This document shows, in pieces, positions 8,133 to 17,629 of a stretch of 64,000 bases of DNA. Positions within the stretch are counted from its first letter, which is position 1. The number at the start of each line of letters is the position of its first letter. Under the pieces are notes generated by a model. It was not told the origin of the DNA, did no database searches, and saw nothing but the letters and a program-made list of their open reading frames with translations. Source of the stretch: Vibrio gigantis (GTDB lineage: Bacteria; Pseudomonadota; Gammaproteobacteria; Enterobacterales; Vibrionaceae); contig NZ_AP025492.1 in the NCBI RefSeq assembly GCF_024347515.1, positions 62,001 through 126,000 of the forward strand, in the 5' to 3' direction. The position numbers and the translations under genes were made by a program.

Positions 8133-9568
8133 TAGCTGTTAGACCTCACTTTAGTAAACTCAGAAACAGATAGGGTGCTGATATTATGAGATTTATCTGG
8201 ATTTAGCGAAATTTTTTGTTTGAATCTGTAGAGTATGCCTTGGTCCCAGTCTTTACCTGCTGGTAGATATTCCCACGCTGTGAAATGTTGTTGAGGTACG
8301 GAATCATACCAACGAACAGCAACGTTCATTTGAGCAAGAGAGGCCGTTGGTTCTGCATTGGTCAGCCACCACATATCCCCAAACTTCTCGGTCACATCTT
8401 GAGTGTATTTCTGGTGGTTTGTCGGGCAGGTTTCGCCATCGTTGTTGCCTAACATAATACGTTTATCTTTAATCAATAAGCATTCAGTAATTATGTCGGT
8501 TTGCTGATACTGAGTGTGTTGCCAGATACCCTCATAGGGGATGTGGTTCCCGCGCTCATTGGTGTAAGTAAACCAGATCATTTCTGCTTTATTCGGGTGG
8601 CGAATATATTCTTTTTGGCCCAAGCCTTGGGTCTTCTCCATCAAGAGTTCGGTCTCGGTATCGAAATCCAAAGCGACGGTACGATATTTCCAGTCGCCTT
8701 CATCGTTGTAGTCTTCAATAGAAAAACCACTTAGATCGTGGCGAGTACACCCCTTCTGGGCACAACTGGTGAATCCGGTCCAACCATCACCGACGGAAAG
8801 AGGCTCACGGATGATTTCTTGAGGTGTGTGGTAAGGACGTAGGTTACAACCTTTAAAGTAATCGCCTGTTCCTGGATACTGAATAAGTTCTGTATCTGTG
8901 ATCGTATAGCTCAGCTCACCAATTGGTCCTTCGTATTTTGGATTCGCATGATGGGCTAAATCGTAGAAACACGCTCTTCCTGCATAATCTTTCTTCGCGA
9001 TGATGATATTGTGAAGTACTTTGTCTCTGGGAGAGAAGATGATCTCCTCAGAGGCAAAGTTATTCTTAATGTACTCTTGGCTTTGATTTAGGTGCTTTGC
9101 GGCCTCTTTGACTGAAACCAGATCAATGCCGAGTTCTTGACCATCTAAGTAGCTCAAATCTAACTTCTTAAGTTTCTTTTGAAATTCAACATCAGATAAC
9201 ACCTTACTGGCCAAGATGATCTCATCACGATGCTCTGGTGTGTCATCTAGTGACAGCAGCAATCGAGTCATGTTGATGCTACGGCTTGGGCGTGTCGAAG
9301 ATAAGGTTGGAGTGATGACTTCTTGTCCTGACAATGTAGTCAGTAGGTATCCTGAATTATCGGTACCTATGAAAAAGCTAACGATGTCACCTGAGTTGTA
9401 TTGGAATGCTCCTTTATCTGTGGTGCCAGAGAGGTTTGAGCTAGTCTCGTAATAGAGGCCAGAGACCGGAGAATCAATAAAGTATCCAGTCAAAGGTTTA
9501 CTGTCAGTAGCGTGAGCATTAAGGCTGGTCGCGTATATTGCGATAAAGGACAAAAGGTTTATTTTCAT
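8132..9568 (-). CDS. Secreted protein of unknown function inside the kinase-sigma operon
   Basis: 478 aa with a signal peptide (about residues 1-20, ending AHA-TD). Residues ~25-125 carry the pattern GYFIDSPVSGLYYETSS, then GTTDKGAFQYNSGD and NMTRLLLSLDDT, familiar from Vibrio and Shewanella envelope proteins that I cannot name further. Residues ~345-460 (GIWQHTQY, ECLLIKDKR, TCPTNH, FTAWEYLPAG) resemble part of the C-terminal region of the 516-aa protein, including the TCP cysteine. The start lies 2 bp after the kinase stop and the stop overlaps the sigma start, so all are translated from one mRNA. Co-expression suggests an extracytoplasmic partner of the kinase; that is inference. Confidence 0.75.
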   Translation of the reverse strand: MKINLLSFIAIYATSLNAHATDSKPLTGYFIDSPVSGLYYETSSNLSGTTDKGAFQYNSGDIVSFFIGTDNSGYLLTTLSGQEVITPTLSSTRPSRSINMTRLLLSLDDTPEHRDEIILASKVLSDVEFQKKLKKLDLSYLDGQELGIDLVSVKEAAKHLNQSQEYIKNNFASEEIIFSPRDKVLHNIIIAKKDYAGRACFYDLAHHANPKYEGPIGELSYTITDTELIQYPGTGDYFKGCNLRPYHTPQEIIREPLSVGDGWTGFTSCAQKGCTRHDLSGFSIEDYNDEGDWKYRTVALDFDTETELLMEKTQGLGQKEYIRHPNKAEMIWFTYTNERGNHIPYEGIWQHTQYQQTDIITECLLIKDKRIMLGNNDGETCPTNHQKYTQDVTEKFGDMWWLTNAEPTASLAQMNVAVRWYDSVPQQHFTAWEYLPAGKDWDQGILYRFKQKISLNPDKSHNISTLSVSEFTKVRSNS

Positions 9569-9570
9569 AA

Positions 9571-10908
9571 TCAGTTATTGGATGACTTTTCTTTGTTTTT
9601 ATTGGTCACAGACTTTTCTGGTGAAGGCGTCAGCATCGCCAGCAGCATTTTCTGTTTTACATCTTTGGGTAAGTCAGGGTTCGATAATATCCGGCGTCGT
9701 GTGAGTTCTAGCATTGTGCCGACTGACATTTTTGCTGCATCGCTGCCTTTAGCGTGAAATAGAAGGCTCGTTACCTCGTACATCATCTCTTCAGCAACCT
9801 GTTTCTCTTTCTGGAGTTGTAGGTTTTTATTGAAAATAGCCGTTGAGAACGTGGTACCTGACAGCAATAAAAGAATAGTTAGGGCACTTTGTACTGGACG
9901 ACGTTTCAACAGCTTAATAAGCGTATGGACGGGGTGTTTCTCTCTCAATGATATCGGGCGACATTCTAGTATTCGCACGATATCTTGGCGTAGCTCACCG
10001 ACACTGGCATAGCGTCGGTATGGTTCATGATGTGTGGCTTTTTCTACGATCAGGTCGATATCAAAATTGGGCGAAGAATCGAAGATCAGTGCCAGAATCC
10101 TACCCAATGAATAGATATCACTTTGCTGAGTAAGAAACTGCCCCGCAGCCTGTTCTGGACTGGCGAAGGCTTTACTGTAAGCCGTGAACAGAGACACGTC
10201 GGTATTTTGATCGAATACGGGTTGCTTAACCTTTTGAGTGAGGTTGAAATCCAAAATCTTAGGAGAACCAAGAGGATCAATTAAGATATTTTCAGGTTTG
10301 AGATCAGCGTGTAGTACCTGTTTTTGGTGGGCATGTTCAATCGCCGAACAAATCTCTTTAAATAAACGGAGCTTCTGTTTTTCACTCAAAGAACGATTCT
10401 GTAAGTACAGAGAAAGTGTTTGCCCTTCAACCCGTTCCATCACAATGTATACCGACTCTTGGTAGACTCCTCCGTCAAACACTTTAGCGATACATGGATG
10501 GTTTAGGTGTGCGAGTAATTGCGCTTCTTGAAACAGAGCGTGTTCACCGAGGATATGTGAGAGAGCGGGCTGAATGAATTTCACCGCCAAATCTTGTTCA
10601 AAGGTTCTATCCGCTCGACTGGCTGAATAGACAATTCCCATACCACCACGACCGAGTTCATGAGAGATATAGTATTTGTCGACTAAGGTACCGGTGAGGT
10701 TGAGCTCGCTGTCTGTTGCTTGTTGTGCGTAAAAGCCGAGCAGCGATGTGATCTGCTCTGAAGGTACTTCGTTAATGAGAGGAAGTACTTGTTGATATAA
10801 GTTGGGTTGCTCTTGTTCTAGTCGTTCTAGGTAGAGATTTTTCTGTACGTCGGAGAGATCCATGAGGTGATAAAAAACCTCAGTGGAGCCACTGCTTGTA
10901 TTTTGCAC
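9571..10908 (-). CDS. pknT: Membrane Ser/Thr protein kinase, PknT-like
   Basis: 445 aa. An N-terminal helical region of ~75 residues precedes the Hanks-type kinase domain (~78-315): glycine loop GRGGMG (86-91), Lys110, Glu128, catalytic loop HADLKPEN (200-207), metal loop DFN (220-222), SPEQ (250-253) and Asp264. The catalytic Arg of HRD is Ala and the Gly of DFG is Asn, so activation probably does not use the RD-type mechanism, but the Lys, Asp, Asn and Asp needed for catalysis are present. One membrane helix (~338-358) leaves ~85 residues outside the cytoplasm as a possible sensor. First gene of the operon with the secreted protein and the EcfP-like sigma factor. In V. parahaemolyticus PknT phosphorylates EcfP and is linked to polymyxin resistance; assignment here is by context and sequence. 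Confidence 0.82.
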   Translation of the reverse strand: MQNTSSGSTEVFYHLMDLSDVQKNLYLERLEQEQPNLYQQVLPLINEVPSEQITSLLGFYAQQATDSELNLTGTLVDKYYISHELGRGGMGIVYSASRADRTFEQDLAVKFIQPALSHILGEHALFQEAQLLAHLNHPCIAKVFDGGVYQESVYIVMERVEGQTLSLYLQNRSLSEKQKLRLFKEICSAIEHAHQKQVLHADLKPENILIDPLGSPKILDFNLTQKVKQPVFDQNTDVSLFTAYSKAFASPEQAAGQFLTQQSDIYSLGRILALIFDSSPNFDIDLIVEKATHHEPYRRYASVGELRQDIVRILECRPISLREKHPVHTLIKLLKRRPVQSALTILLLLSGTTFSTAIFNKNLQLQKEKQVAEEMMYEVTSLLFHAKGSDAAKMSVGTMLELTRRRILSNPDLPKDVKQKMLLAMLTPSPEKSVTNKNKEKSSNN

Positions 10909-11204
10909 AACTGATCTTTTTATGTTTCTTATTGTGCGGGCATTCTATAAGAGTTTTAGATGCTTTTTCGACATTTTTATCAACTACATATAAAAAAATG
11001 AGCTAACGAGTCGCATTTTTGAGAGATGATGTGAAAAAGTTATTATGTGATCTTCTCCCAAAGTTTGATTCTTCATTTTCTTTCAAGTATCGGCTGAAAA
11101 TAGTTGGTTAAAGATCTGCTTTATTAGTGTTGAGTATGAAAATTGCTCTCTAACTGTATTTGTTTCGTATTGCTGTTTACTCACATCAATGAGGTTAAAA
11201 AGAT

Positions 11205-12446
11205 ATGAAATTGAATAAGTGGTTAGAGGGTATATCCCCTCAATTCGAAGCGGGTGGTCAGTACGAAAAGCTCTACCCTGTATATGAGGCTTTTGTGACC
11301 ATCTTATACACACCCGGTAACGTCAACCGTGGAGTAACCCATGTTCGAGACAGCATTGATCTGAAACGAATCATGATTCTGGTGTGGCTAGCAACTTTTC
11401 CCGCAATGTTCTGGGGTATGTACAATGTAGGCCATCAAGCCATGATGGGGTTAACGGCTACTTATTCTGGCACCGAGCTAGCTTCCATCATCGACAGCAG
11501 TTGGCGCTTATCGTGGGCGTTTGGTAGTGCTGAAGCTTTAGTTTCCGGTGGTTGGGGAAGCCAGATGTTTCTCGGTGCTCTCTACTTTGTTCCTGTTTAT
11601 GCCACAGTGTTTGTGGTGGGTGGCTTTTGGGAAGTTTTATTTGCGGTTGTGCGAAAACACGAGGTTAATGAAGGCTTCTTTGTTAGTTCGGTTCTTTTTG
11701 CCTCAATTCTTCCGCCAACTATCCCTTTATGGCAAGCCGCATTAGGTATCACTTTTGGTATCGTTGTTGCTAAGGAACTATTCGGTGGTACTGGGCGGAA
11801 TTTCCTTAACCCCGCATTGGCTGGCCGGGCCTTCCTTTACTTCGCCTATCCCGCCAATATGTCAGGTGGCTTGGTATGGGTTGCTGCTGACGGCTATTCA
11901 GGCGCGACTCCGCTGAGCCAATGGTATGAGGGTGGTAGCTCGTCGCTGATCAATAACATGACAGGTGAAGCAATCACTTGGATGGATGCCTTTATCGGTA
12001 ATATTCCAGGCTCGATGGGCGAAGTGTCTTCATTGCTTATTATGCTAACTGGTGTGATTCTTATTGTGATGAAGATAGCCTCTTGGCGCATTGTCGCGGG
12101 TGTGATTGTCGGCCTTGTGGTGACCTCTAGCTTGATGAACTGGATTGGCTCAGAGACTAACTCGATGTTCTCGATGCCGTTCTACTGGCACTTTGTGTTG
12201 GGTGGTGTTGCCTTTGGTACCTTCTTTATGGCAACCGATCCAGTTTCTGCCGCGTTTACCAATCAGAGTAAGTGGGCTTATGGGATTTTGATTGGTGTAA
12301 TGACGGTCGGTATTCGAGTGCTCAACCCTGCTTACCCTGAGGGGATTATGCTCGCGATCTTGTTTGCTAACCTGTTTGCTCCGCTGTTCGACTTTGTCGT
12401 GAAAGAGCAAAATATCAAACGCAGACAAAAACGCACAGCACGATAA
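11205..12446 (+). CDS. Orphan paralogue of Na+-NQR subunit B (NqrB-like)
   Basis: 413 aa, polytopic, clearly related to NqrB, the subunit of the sodium-pumping NADH:quinone reductase that carries covalent FMN and forms part of the ion path. Retained signatures include [27 protein letters not shown] and the flavin-transfer motif DGYSGAT, whose Thr235 (codon at 11907) corresponds to the FMN-bearing Thr236 of V. cholerae NqrB. No nqrA, C, D, E or F neighbours it: the divergent kinase operon lies on one side (296 bp of shared upstream DNA with no ORF) and a convergent DUF6482 gene on the other. GAGG lies about 10 nt before the ATG. It may substitute in the main complex or act as a separate flavoprotein; neither is shown. 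Confidence 0.85.
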   Translation: MKLNKWLEGISPQFEAGGQYEKLYPVYEAFVTILYTPGNVNRGVTHVRDSIDLKRIMILVWLATFPAMFWGMYNVGHQAMMGLTATYSGTELASIIDSSWRLSWAFGSAEALVSGGWGSQMFLGALYFVPVYATVFVVGGFWEVLFAVVRKHEVNEGFFVSSVLFASILPPTIPLWQAALGITFGIVVAKELFGGTGRNFLNPALAGRAFLYFAYPANMSGGLVWVAADGYSGATPLSQWYEGGSSSLINNMTGEAITWMDAFIGNIPGSMGEVSSLLIMLTGVILIVMKIASWRIVAGVIVGLVVTSSLMNWIGSETNSMFSMPFYWHFVLGGVAFGTFFMATDPVSAAFTNQSKWAYGILIGVMTVGIRVLNPAYPEGIMLAILFANLFAPLFDFVVKEQNIKRRQKRTAR

Positions 12447-12465
12447 GAAATATGACCCAAAAGAA

Positions 12466-12491
12466 AAAGGCTTGCACTAGTGCAAGCCTTT
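12466..12491. terminator. Bidirectional terminator
   Basis: Perfect palindrome AAAGGCTTGCA-ctag-TGCAAGCCTTT between the nqrB-like gene and the convergent DUF6482 gene, with a short T-rich tail on both strands. Confidence 0.85.
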
Positions 12492-12522
12492 CCATTTTTA
12501 TCACGATTGATTTGAAGTTGAT

Positions 12523-12774
12523 TTAACTCCACTTCAAATCAATCTCGAACGGTTGTGTACTGCCACAGTGCTCACCACACATCTCATCGTAAGCGCTGTT
12601 ATGTATCAGTGTTGCTGACGATACGCCTTGATCGCTAAAGTGATCACGCGCTTGGTTTACACTCAAAAACTTCATCGGGTGCTGGTGGTCGTCTTTAATT
12701 AACTGCTTTTGCTCGTCAACGACTTGGTAAGCCAAGTAAATTCCGCCTTCAAATGATTCAATTAGTAGATTCAT
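12523..12774 (-). CDS. DUF6482 family protein
   Basis: 83 aa from the ATG at 12774. The GGAG six bases before it decides this start over an in-frame ATG 12 bp upstream, which overlaps the GGAG itself. The sequence MNLLIESFEGGIYLAYQV with a later HNSAYDEM segment fits the small DUF6482 family of gammaproteobacteria. It is a soluble acidic protein with no signal peptide; two cysteines near the C-terminus (CGEHCG) could bind metal. Role unknown. Confidence 0.75.
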   Translation of the reverse strand: MNLLIESFEGGIYLAYQVVDEQKQLIKDDHQHPMKFLSVNQARDHFSDQGVSSATLIHNSAYDEMCGEHCGSTQPFEIDLKWS

Positions 12775-12851
12775 AACAAACTCCATTACTGTTCTAGGTA
12801 GGTGGATATTTGTGTTACGTCGAATCGATAGCCAAGGTTCAGAGCGGGCAT

Positions 12852-12877
12852 AAAAAAAGCAGCCCCAAGGACTGCTT
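12852..12877 (-). terminator. Terminator of gor
   Basis: On the minus strand AAGCAG-tCC-ttg-GGg-CTGCTT followed by seven T, directly after the gor stop. Confidence 0.85.
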
Positions 12878-12903
12878 CTTAAAGTATCAACTAAAGGCGT
12901 TGA

Positions 12904-14259
12904 TTAACGCATCGTAACAAACTCTTCTGAGCCTGTAGGGTGGATTGCCACAACAGAATCGAAGTCTGCTTTGGTTGCGCCCATCTTCATTGCAACGCCG
13001 AAGCCTTGAATCATCTCATCAACAGTGAAGCCGATGCCGTGTAGGCCAACGACTGTCTCTTCTTCGCCAGCACATACTAGCTTCATCTTACAAGGTTGAC
13101 GGTGTTTGGTTACTGCTGTGTACATCGCAGTGAAGCCAGATGTGTAAACCTTGATGTTGTCTTTGCCGTACTGCTCTTCAGCTTCTTGAGTCGTTAGACC
13201 AATAGTGCCGATAGGTGGGTGGCTGAATACAACAGTAGGAACTAGGTTGTAGTCCATCTTCGCGTTGGTTTGACCGTTGAATAGACGCTCAGAAAGCTGA
13301 CGACCTGCTTTAACTGCTACAGGAGTTAGCTCGATACCGCCTTCCATGATGTCACCAACACAGTAGATGCCTGGAACGTTAGTCGCTTGGAACTCATCTA
13401 CTTTGATGTAGCCACGGTCGTTAGTCTCTACGCCAGTTGATGCTAGGTTGATCGCGTCAGTTGCCGGGTGGCGACCGATAGCCCAGATTAGGTGGTCAAC
13501 GTTTTGAGTGCTGCCGTTCTCTAGGTGTAGAGTCAGCGTGCCGTCTGCTTCTTTCACAACTTCTTTAGGCACTGAGTGCGTGTGAAGTGTTGGACCTTCT
13601 GCTTCCATTACTTCTACTAGCGTTTCGATGATCATTGGATCGAAGCTACGTAGTGGAGATTCTTTACGGCAGAACAGGTGTGTTTCTGTGCCAAGCGCGC
13701 TTAGAACGCCTGCGATCTCAACTGCGATGTAGCCCGCACCGATAACCGCAACGCGTTTTGGTTGCTCCATCAGGTCGAAGAAGCCGTTCGAGTCGATGCC
13801 GTATTCAGCACCTGGGATGTTTGGAATCGTTGGACGGCCACCTACTGCGATCAGGATGTGATCTGCAGTGTAGTGTTCGCCGTTAACTTCAACAGTCTTC
13901 TCATCAACGAACTTAGCAAAGCCTTTGATTACGTTTACTTTGTTGTTGCCTAGTACGCGGTCGTAAGATTGGTGGATACGACCAATGTACGCTTGGCGGT
14001 TTTCAACCAGTTTGCCCCAGTTGAAGCCTTTTACGTCAACATCAAAGCCGTAGTCTTCAGAGTATAGGTTGATAGCTTCAGCGACTTGAGCACCGTGCCA
14101 CATTACCTTTTTAGGAACACAACCAACGTTTACACAAGTACCACCAAGGTCTTGAGCTTCGATAAGTGCAACTTTTGCACCGTGCATTGCCGCGCGGTTT
14201 GCTGATGCGATGCCGCCTGAACCGCCGCCGATACAGATGTAATCAAAATGAGTCGCCAT
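12904..14259 (-). CDS. gor: Glutathione reductase
   Basis: Reduces oxidised glutathione with NADPH; cytoplasmic FAD homodimer. 451 aa from the ATG at 14259 (E. coli Gor 450 aa); the GGAG at -10 lies inside an upstream ATG that I reject. Motifs in order: FAD-binding GGGSGG (~12-17), redox disulphide CVNVGC with PKK, NADPH-binding [11 protein letters not shown], the second FAD motif near CVGDIMEG, and the C-terminal interface [12 protein letters not shown], whose His is the catalytic base. Monocistronic with its own terminator. It marks the far edge of the accessory block. Confidence 0.96.
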   Translation of the reverse strand: MATHFDYICIGGGSGGIASANRAAMHGAKVALIEAQDLGGTCVNVGCVPKKVMWHGAQVAEAINLYSEDYGFDVDVKGFNWGKLVENRQAYIGRIHQSYDRVLGNNKVNVIKGFAKFVDEKTVEVNGEHYTADHILIAVGGRPTIPNIPGAEYGIDSNGFFDLMEQPKRVAVIGAGYIAVEIAGVLSALGTETHLFCRKESPLRSFDPMIIETLVEVMEAEGPTLHTHSVPKEVVKEADGTLTLHLENGSTQNVDHLIWAIGRHPATDAINLASTGVETNDRGYIKVDEFQATNVPGIYCVGDIMEGGIELTPVAVKAGRQLSERLFNGQTNAKMDYNLVPTVVFSHPPIGTIGLTTQEAEEQYGKDNIKVYTSGFTAMYTAVTKHRQPCKMKLVCAGEEETVVGLHGIGFTVDEMIQGFGVAMKMGATKADFDSVVAIHPTGSEEFVTMR

Positions 14260-14447
14260 TACTTTCTCCATTTATTGAAGTCTGTGGGTACAGTGAGCGC
14301 ACTGAACACCTACGTCCTATAGATTCTTAAATTGTCTAATTATTATATTGAGGGCAGATCGGTTGAACTCAATCTCCCTGTTTAAAATTTATTCGTGTAC
14401 GTCACAATCTGCTGAATATTCGTCAGACTATGACGTTAAGTTCGAGA

Positions 14448-15287
14448 TTACTCGGGTACGATCCACTCTACTTTGAAGTGACCGGTTGCCGGTGCAATTG
14501 CTTCTTTCAAGAATGGAAGAATCTCATTCATTTGACTTTCTAGCTTCCAAGGCGGGTTAATCACGATCATGCCAGATGCCGTCATTCCGCGCTCGTTGGT
14601 GTCTGGTGATACGCCAAGTTCGATCTGTAGAATCTTGTTGATACCTAAGCTTTCTAAGCCTTCGATCATATCTTCGATGTCACAGCGATTTACCACTGGG
14701 TACCAAATAGCGTAGATACCGGTCGCCCAGCGCTTATGGCTTTGAGCAATGGCTGTCACCACATCACGGTACTCTTTTGCAAGCTCGTACGGTGGGTCGA
14801 TCAGCACTAAGCCGCGGCGTTCTTTTGGCGGCAGGCTTGCTTTTAGACGCTTAAAGCCATCTTCTTTGTAGATCGATACCTGACGATCGCGGTGGAACTC
14901 TTGCTCAAGCAGTGGGTGGTCCGCTGGGTGAAGCTCGGTCAATACCATACGGTCCTGGTCACGTAGGTGGGCGCGAGCAACACGCGGTGAACCTGGGTAG
15001 TAGCGCAGCTTGTCGCCGTTGTTTAGCGTTGAGATAGACTCAAGGTAGCTTTGAATGTCTTCAGGAAGATTTTGCTGTTCCCAGACGCGAGCGATACCTT
15101 GCTTGTATTCGCCAGTTTTTTCAGACCATTCATGCGTTAAGTCGTAACGACCTACACCAGAGTGAGTGTCATGGTAAACAAAAGGCTTATCCTTCTGTTT
15201 CAAAGAATTAAGAATAAGGCTCTGTACGATATGCTTTACTACGTCGGCATGGTTGCCTGCGTGGAAGCTGTGGCGATAACTTAACAA
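14448..15287 (-). CDS. rlmJ: 23S rRNA (adenine(2030)-N6)-methyltransferase
   Basis: Methylates A2030 of 23S rRNA using SAM. 279 aa from a TTG start at 15287 (E. coli RlmJ 280 aa). The canonical N-terminus LSYRHSFHAGNHADV follows it directly, and GAGAG lies six bases upstream; the in-frame GTG 18 bp earlier has its GAGAG only one base away. The catalytic motif DPPYE follows VLI at about residue 165. Convergent with gor, 188 bp beyond its start. Confidence 0.92.
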   Translation of the reverse strand: MLSYRHSFHAGNHADVVKHIVQSLILNSLKQKDKPFVYHDTHSGVGRYDLTHEWSEKTGEYKQGIARVWEQQNLPEDIQSYLESISTLNNGDKLRYYPGSPRVARAHLRDQDRMVLTELHPADHPLLEQEFHRDRQVSIYKEDGFKRLKASLPPKERRGLVLIDPPYELAKEYRDVVTAIAQSHKRWATGIYAIWYPVVNRCDIEDMIEGLESLGINKILQIELGVSPDTNERGMTASGMIVINPPWKLESQMNEILPFLKEAIAPATGHFKVEWIVPE

Positions 15288-15432
15288 ATTAAACTCTCGT
15301 AACACTCTCGATTTAGAGTGTGGTTAGTGTAGGTGGGGTTAATCTGACTATTATAACCCCCAATGGGCCATAAATTCTCGAACAATTCAGGAACAGTCGC
15401 TAGCAATATGCAGTTAGTTATTGGTTCTACTA

Positions 15433-15461
15433 TTGAAATTTGCCTTGTTGGGCACTATTTA
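15433..15461 (+). promoter_or_regulatory. Probable prlC promoter
   Basis: TTGAAA (15433-15438), 17-bp spacer, TATTTA (15456-15461), about 105 bp before the prlC start. E. coli prlC is heat-shock controlled, but no clear sigma-32 -10 (CCCCAT) is visible here, so a sigma-70 reading is preferred. Confidence 0.45.
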
Positions 15462-15566
15462 ATAACTATTCGCAGGTGATTTTTTAGGGCGAACTTTAGC
15501 CTGGTGACTGTAAGACGACCTCATTACAAAAAAGACGAAAGTCTCTAAAGCCAAAGGAATGTTTAT

Positions 15567-17609
15567 ATGTCTAATCCGCTATTAACCTTCACGGACCTAC
15601 CTCCGTTTTCACAGATCAAGCCTGAGCACGTAAAGCCAGCAGTTGAGCAAGTGATTGAAGTGTGTCGCAACAAGATCGAACAAGTACTTGAAGGTAATAC
15701 TTCACCAAGCTGGGACAACCTCGTTGCTCCGATTGAAGAAGTGGATGATCGTTTAGGCCGTGTTTGGTCACCAGTAAGTCACATGAACTCAGTTGTGAAC
15801 AGCGACCAGTTACGTGAAGCGTATGAGAGCTGTTTACCTTTGCTGTCTGAGTACGGCACGTGGGTTGGTCAACACAAAGGTCTGTTTGAAGCGTACAAAG
15901 CGATCAAGGCGAGTGAAGCATTCTCTGGATTAAATCGAGCTCAACAAAAAACCATTACCGACGCTCTGCGTGATTTTGAATTGTCAGGCATTGGCTTGCC
16001 AGCTGACGAGCAGCACCGCTACGGCGAGATCAGCAAGCGCCAGTCTGAGCTAGGTTCTCAATTCTCAAATAACGTGCTTGATGCAACCATGGGTTGGAGC
16101 AAGCAGATCACAGACGTAGCTGAACTGGCGGGTATGCCTGAATCAGCACTGGCGGCAGCGCAAGCCACAGCGGAGTCTAAAGAGCAAGAAGGATACCTAC
16201 TGACTTTGGATATCCCATCATACTTACCTGTGATGACCTACTGTGATAACCAAGAACTGCGTAAAGAGCTTTATGAAGCGTACGTAACACGTGCTTCTGA
16301 TCGTGGTCCAAATGCTGGTAAGTGGGACAATACTGAGATCATCACTGAGCAACTTAAGCTGCGTCACGAGATCGCTCGCATGCTGGGTTTCAGTACCTAC
16401 AGCGAGAAATCACTGTCGACCAAGATGGCAGAAACGCCAGACCAAGTACTTGGTTTCCTTAACGACCTAGCAGTAAAAGCCAAACCGCAAGGTGAGCGTG
16501 AAGTAGAAGAGCTACGTCAGTTTGCTGAGAAAGAGTTTGGTGTCTCTGAGCTAAACCTGTGGGACATCGCTTACTACAGCGAGAAACAAAAACAGAACTT
16601 GTTCGAGATCTCTGATGAAGAGCTTCGTCCTTACTTCCCTGAATCAAATGTCGTATCAGGTTTGTTTGAGGTATTGAACCGCGTGTTTGGTATGTCGGTA
16701 ACAGAGCGTGAAGGTGTGGATACTTGGCATGAGTCTGTACGCTTCTTTGATATCTTTGATGCGACAGGCGCTCTACGTGGCAGCTTCTACCTAGATTTAT
16801 ACGCGCGTGAACACAAGCGTGGTGGCGCTTGGATGGACGATTGTCGCGGCCGTCGTATTACTGAATCTGGTGAGCTACAAACGCCAGTGGCTTATCTAAC
16901 ATGTAACTTCAACAAGCCTGTTGGTGACAAGCCAGCGCTATTTACTCACGATGAAGTCGTGACTCTGTTCCATGAATTCGGTCACGGTATCCACCATATG
17001 CTAACGCAAGTGGAAGCGGGTGCAGTTGCGGGCATCAATGGCGTGCCTTGGGATGCGGTTGAATTGCCAAGTCAGTTCTTAGAGAACTGGTGTTGGGAAG
17101 AAGAAGCGCTGTCGCTTATCTCTGGTCACTTTGAAACTGGTGAAGCGCTACCAAAAGAGATGTTAGAGAAGATGCTCGCGGCGAAGAACTTCCAGTCAGC
17201 GATGTTTATCCTGCGTCAGCTAGAGCTTGGTCTGTTCGATTTCACGTTACACACAGAATACGATCCAGAAGTCGGCGCACGCGTATTAGAAACGCTAGCC
17301 AATGTTAAGTCTAAGGTTTCGGTACTGCCAAGCCTTGATTGGAACCGCTTCTCACACAGCTTTGGCCACATCTTTGCTGGTGGCTATAGCGCGGGTTACT
17401 ACAGCTACCTTTGGGCTGAAGTGCTATCGGCAGATGCGTTCTCAGCATTTGAAGAAGAGGGTATCTTCAACACTGAAACCGGTAGTCGCTTCCTAAACAA
17501 CATCCTTGAAATGGGTGGCAGTGAAGAGCCTATGGAGTTGTTCAAACGCTTCCGTGGTCGTGAGCCACAAATCGACGCAATGCTGCGCCATGCAGGTATC
17601 AGCGCTTAA
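15567..17609 (+). CDS. prlC: Oligopeptidase A
   Basis: Cytoplasmic M3-family zinc endopeptidase that cleaves oligopeptides such as released signal peptides. 680 aa, the same as E. coli PrlC. The zinc site HEFGHGIHH is at about residues 470-478, with the downstream glutamate helix EEEALSLIS. No signal peptide. AAAGGA precedes the ATG. Followed by a strong terminator and the convergent asnC gene. Confidence 0.95.
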   Translation: MSNPLLTFTDLPPFSQIKPEHVKPAVEQVIEVCRNKIEQVLEGNTSPSWDNLVAPIEEVDDRLGRVWSPVSHMNSVVNSDQLREAYESCLPLLSEYGTWVGQHKGLFEAYKAIKASEAFSGLNRAQQKTITDALRDFELSGIGLPADEQHRYGEISKRQSELGSQFSNNVLDATMGWSKQITDVAELAGMPESALAAAQATAESKEQEGYLLTLDIPSYLPVMTYCDNQELRKELYEAYVTRASDRGPNAGKWDNTEIITEQLKLRHEIARMLGFSTYSEKSLSTKMAETPDQVLGFLNDLAVKAKPQGEREVEELRQFAEKEFGVSELNLWDIAYYSEKQKQNLFEISDEELRPYFPESNVVSGLFEVLNRVFGMSVTEREGVDTWHESVRFFDIFDATGALRGSFYLDLYAREHKRGGAWMDDCRGRRITESGELQTPVAYLTCNFNKPVGDKPALFTHDEVVTLFHEFGHGIHHMLTQVEAGAVAGINGVPWDAVELPSQFLENWCWEEEALSLISGHFETGEALPKEMLEKMLAAKNFQSAMFILRQLELGLFDFTLHTEYDPEVGARVLETLANVKSKVSVLPSLDWNRFSHSFGHIFAGGYSAGYYSYLWAEVLSADAFSAFEEEGIFNTETGSRFLNNILEMGGSEEPMELFKRFRGREPQIDAMLRHAGISA

Positions 17610-17629
17610 TATTGTGCTGGTCAGAATGT

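Noticed and set aside
11083..11313. A 76-codon minus-strand frame overlapping the start of the nqrB-like gene
   Set aside because: Overlaps a clear gene on the other strand and lacks a ribosome site; composition looks random.
3169..12903. Integrative element with att sites in the accessory block
   Set aside because: No integrase, transposase, tRNA end or flanking direct repeats were seen.
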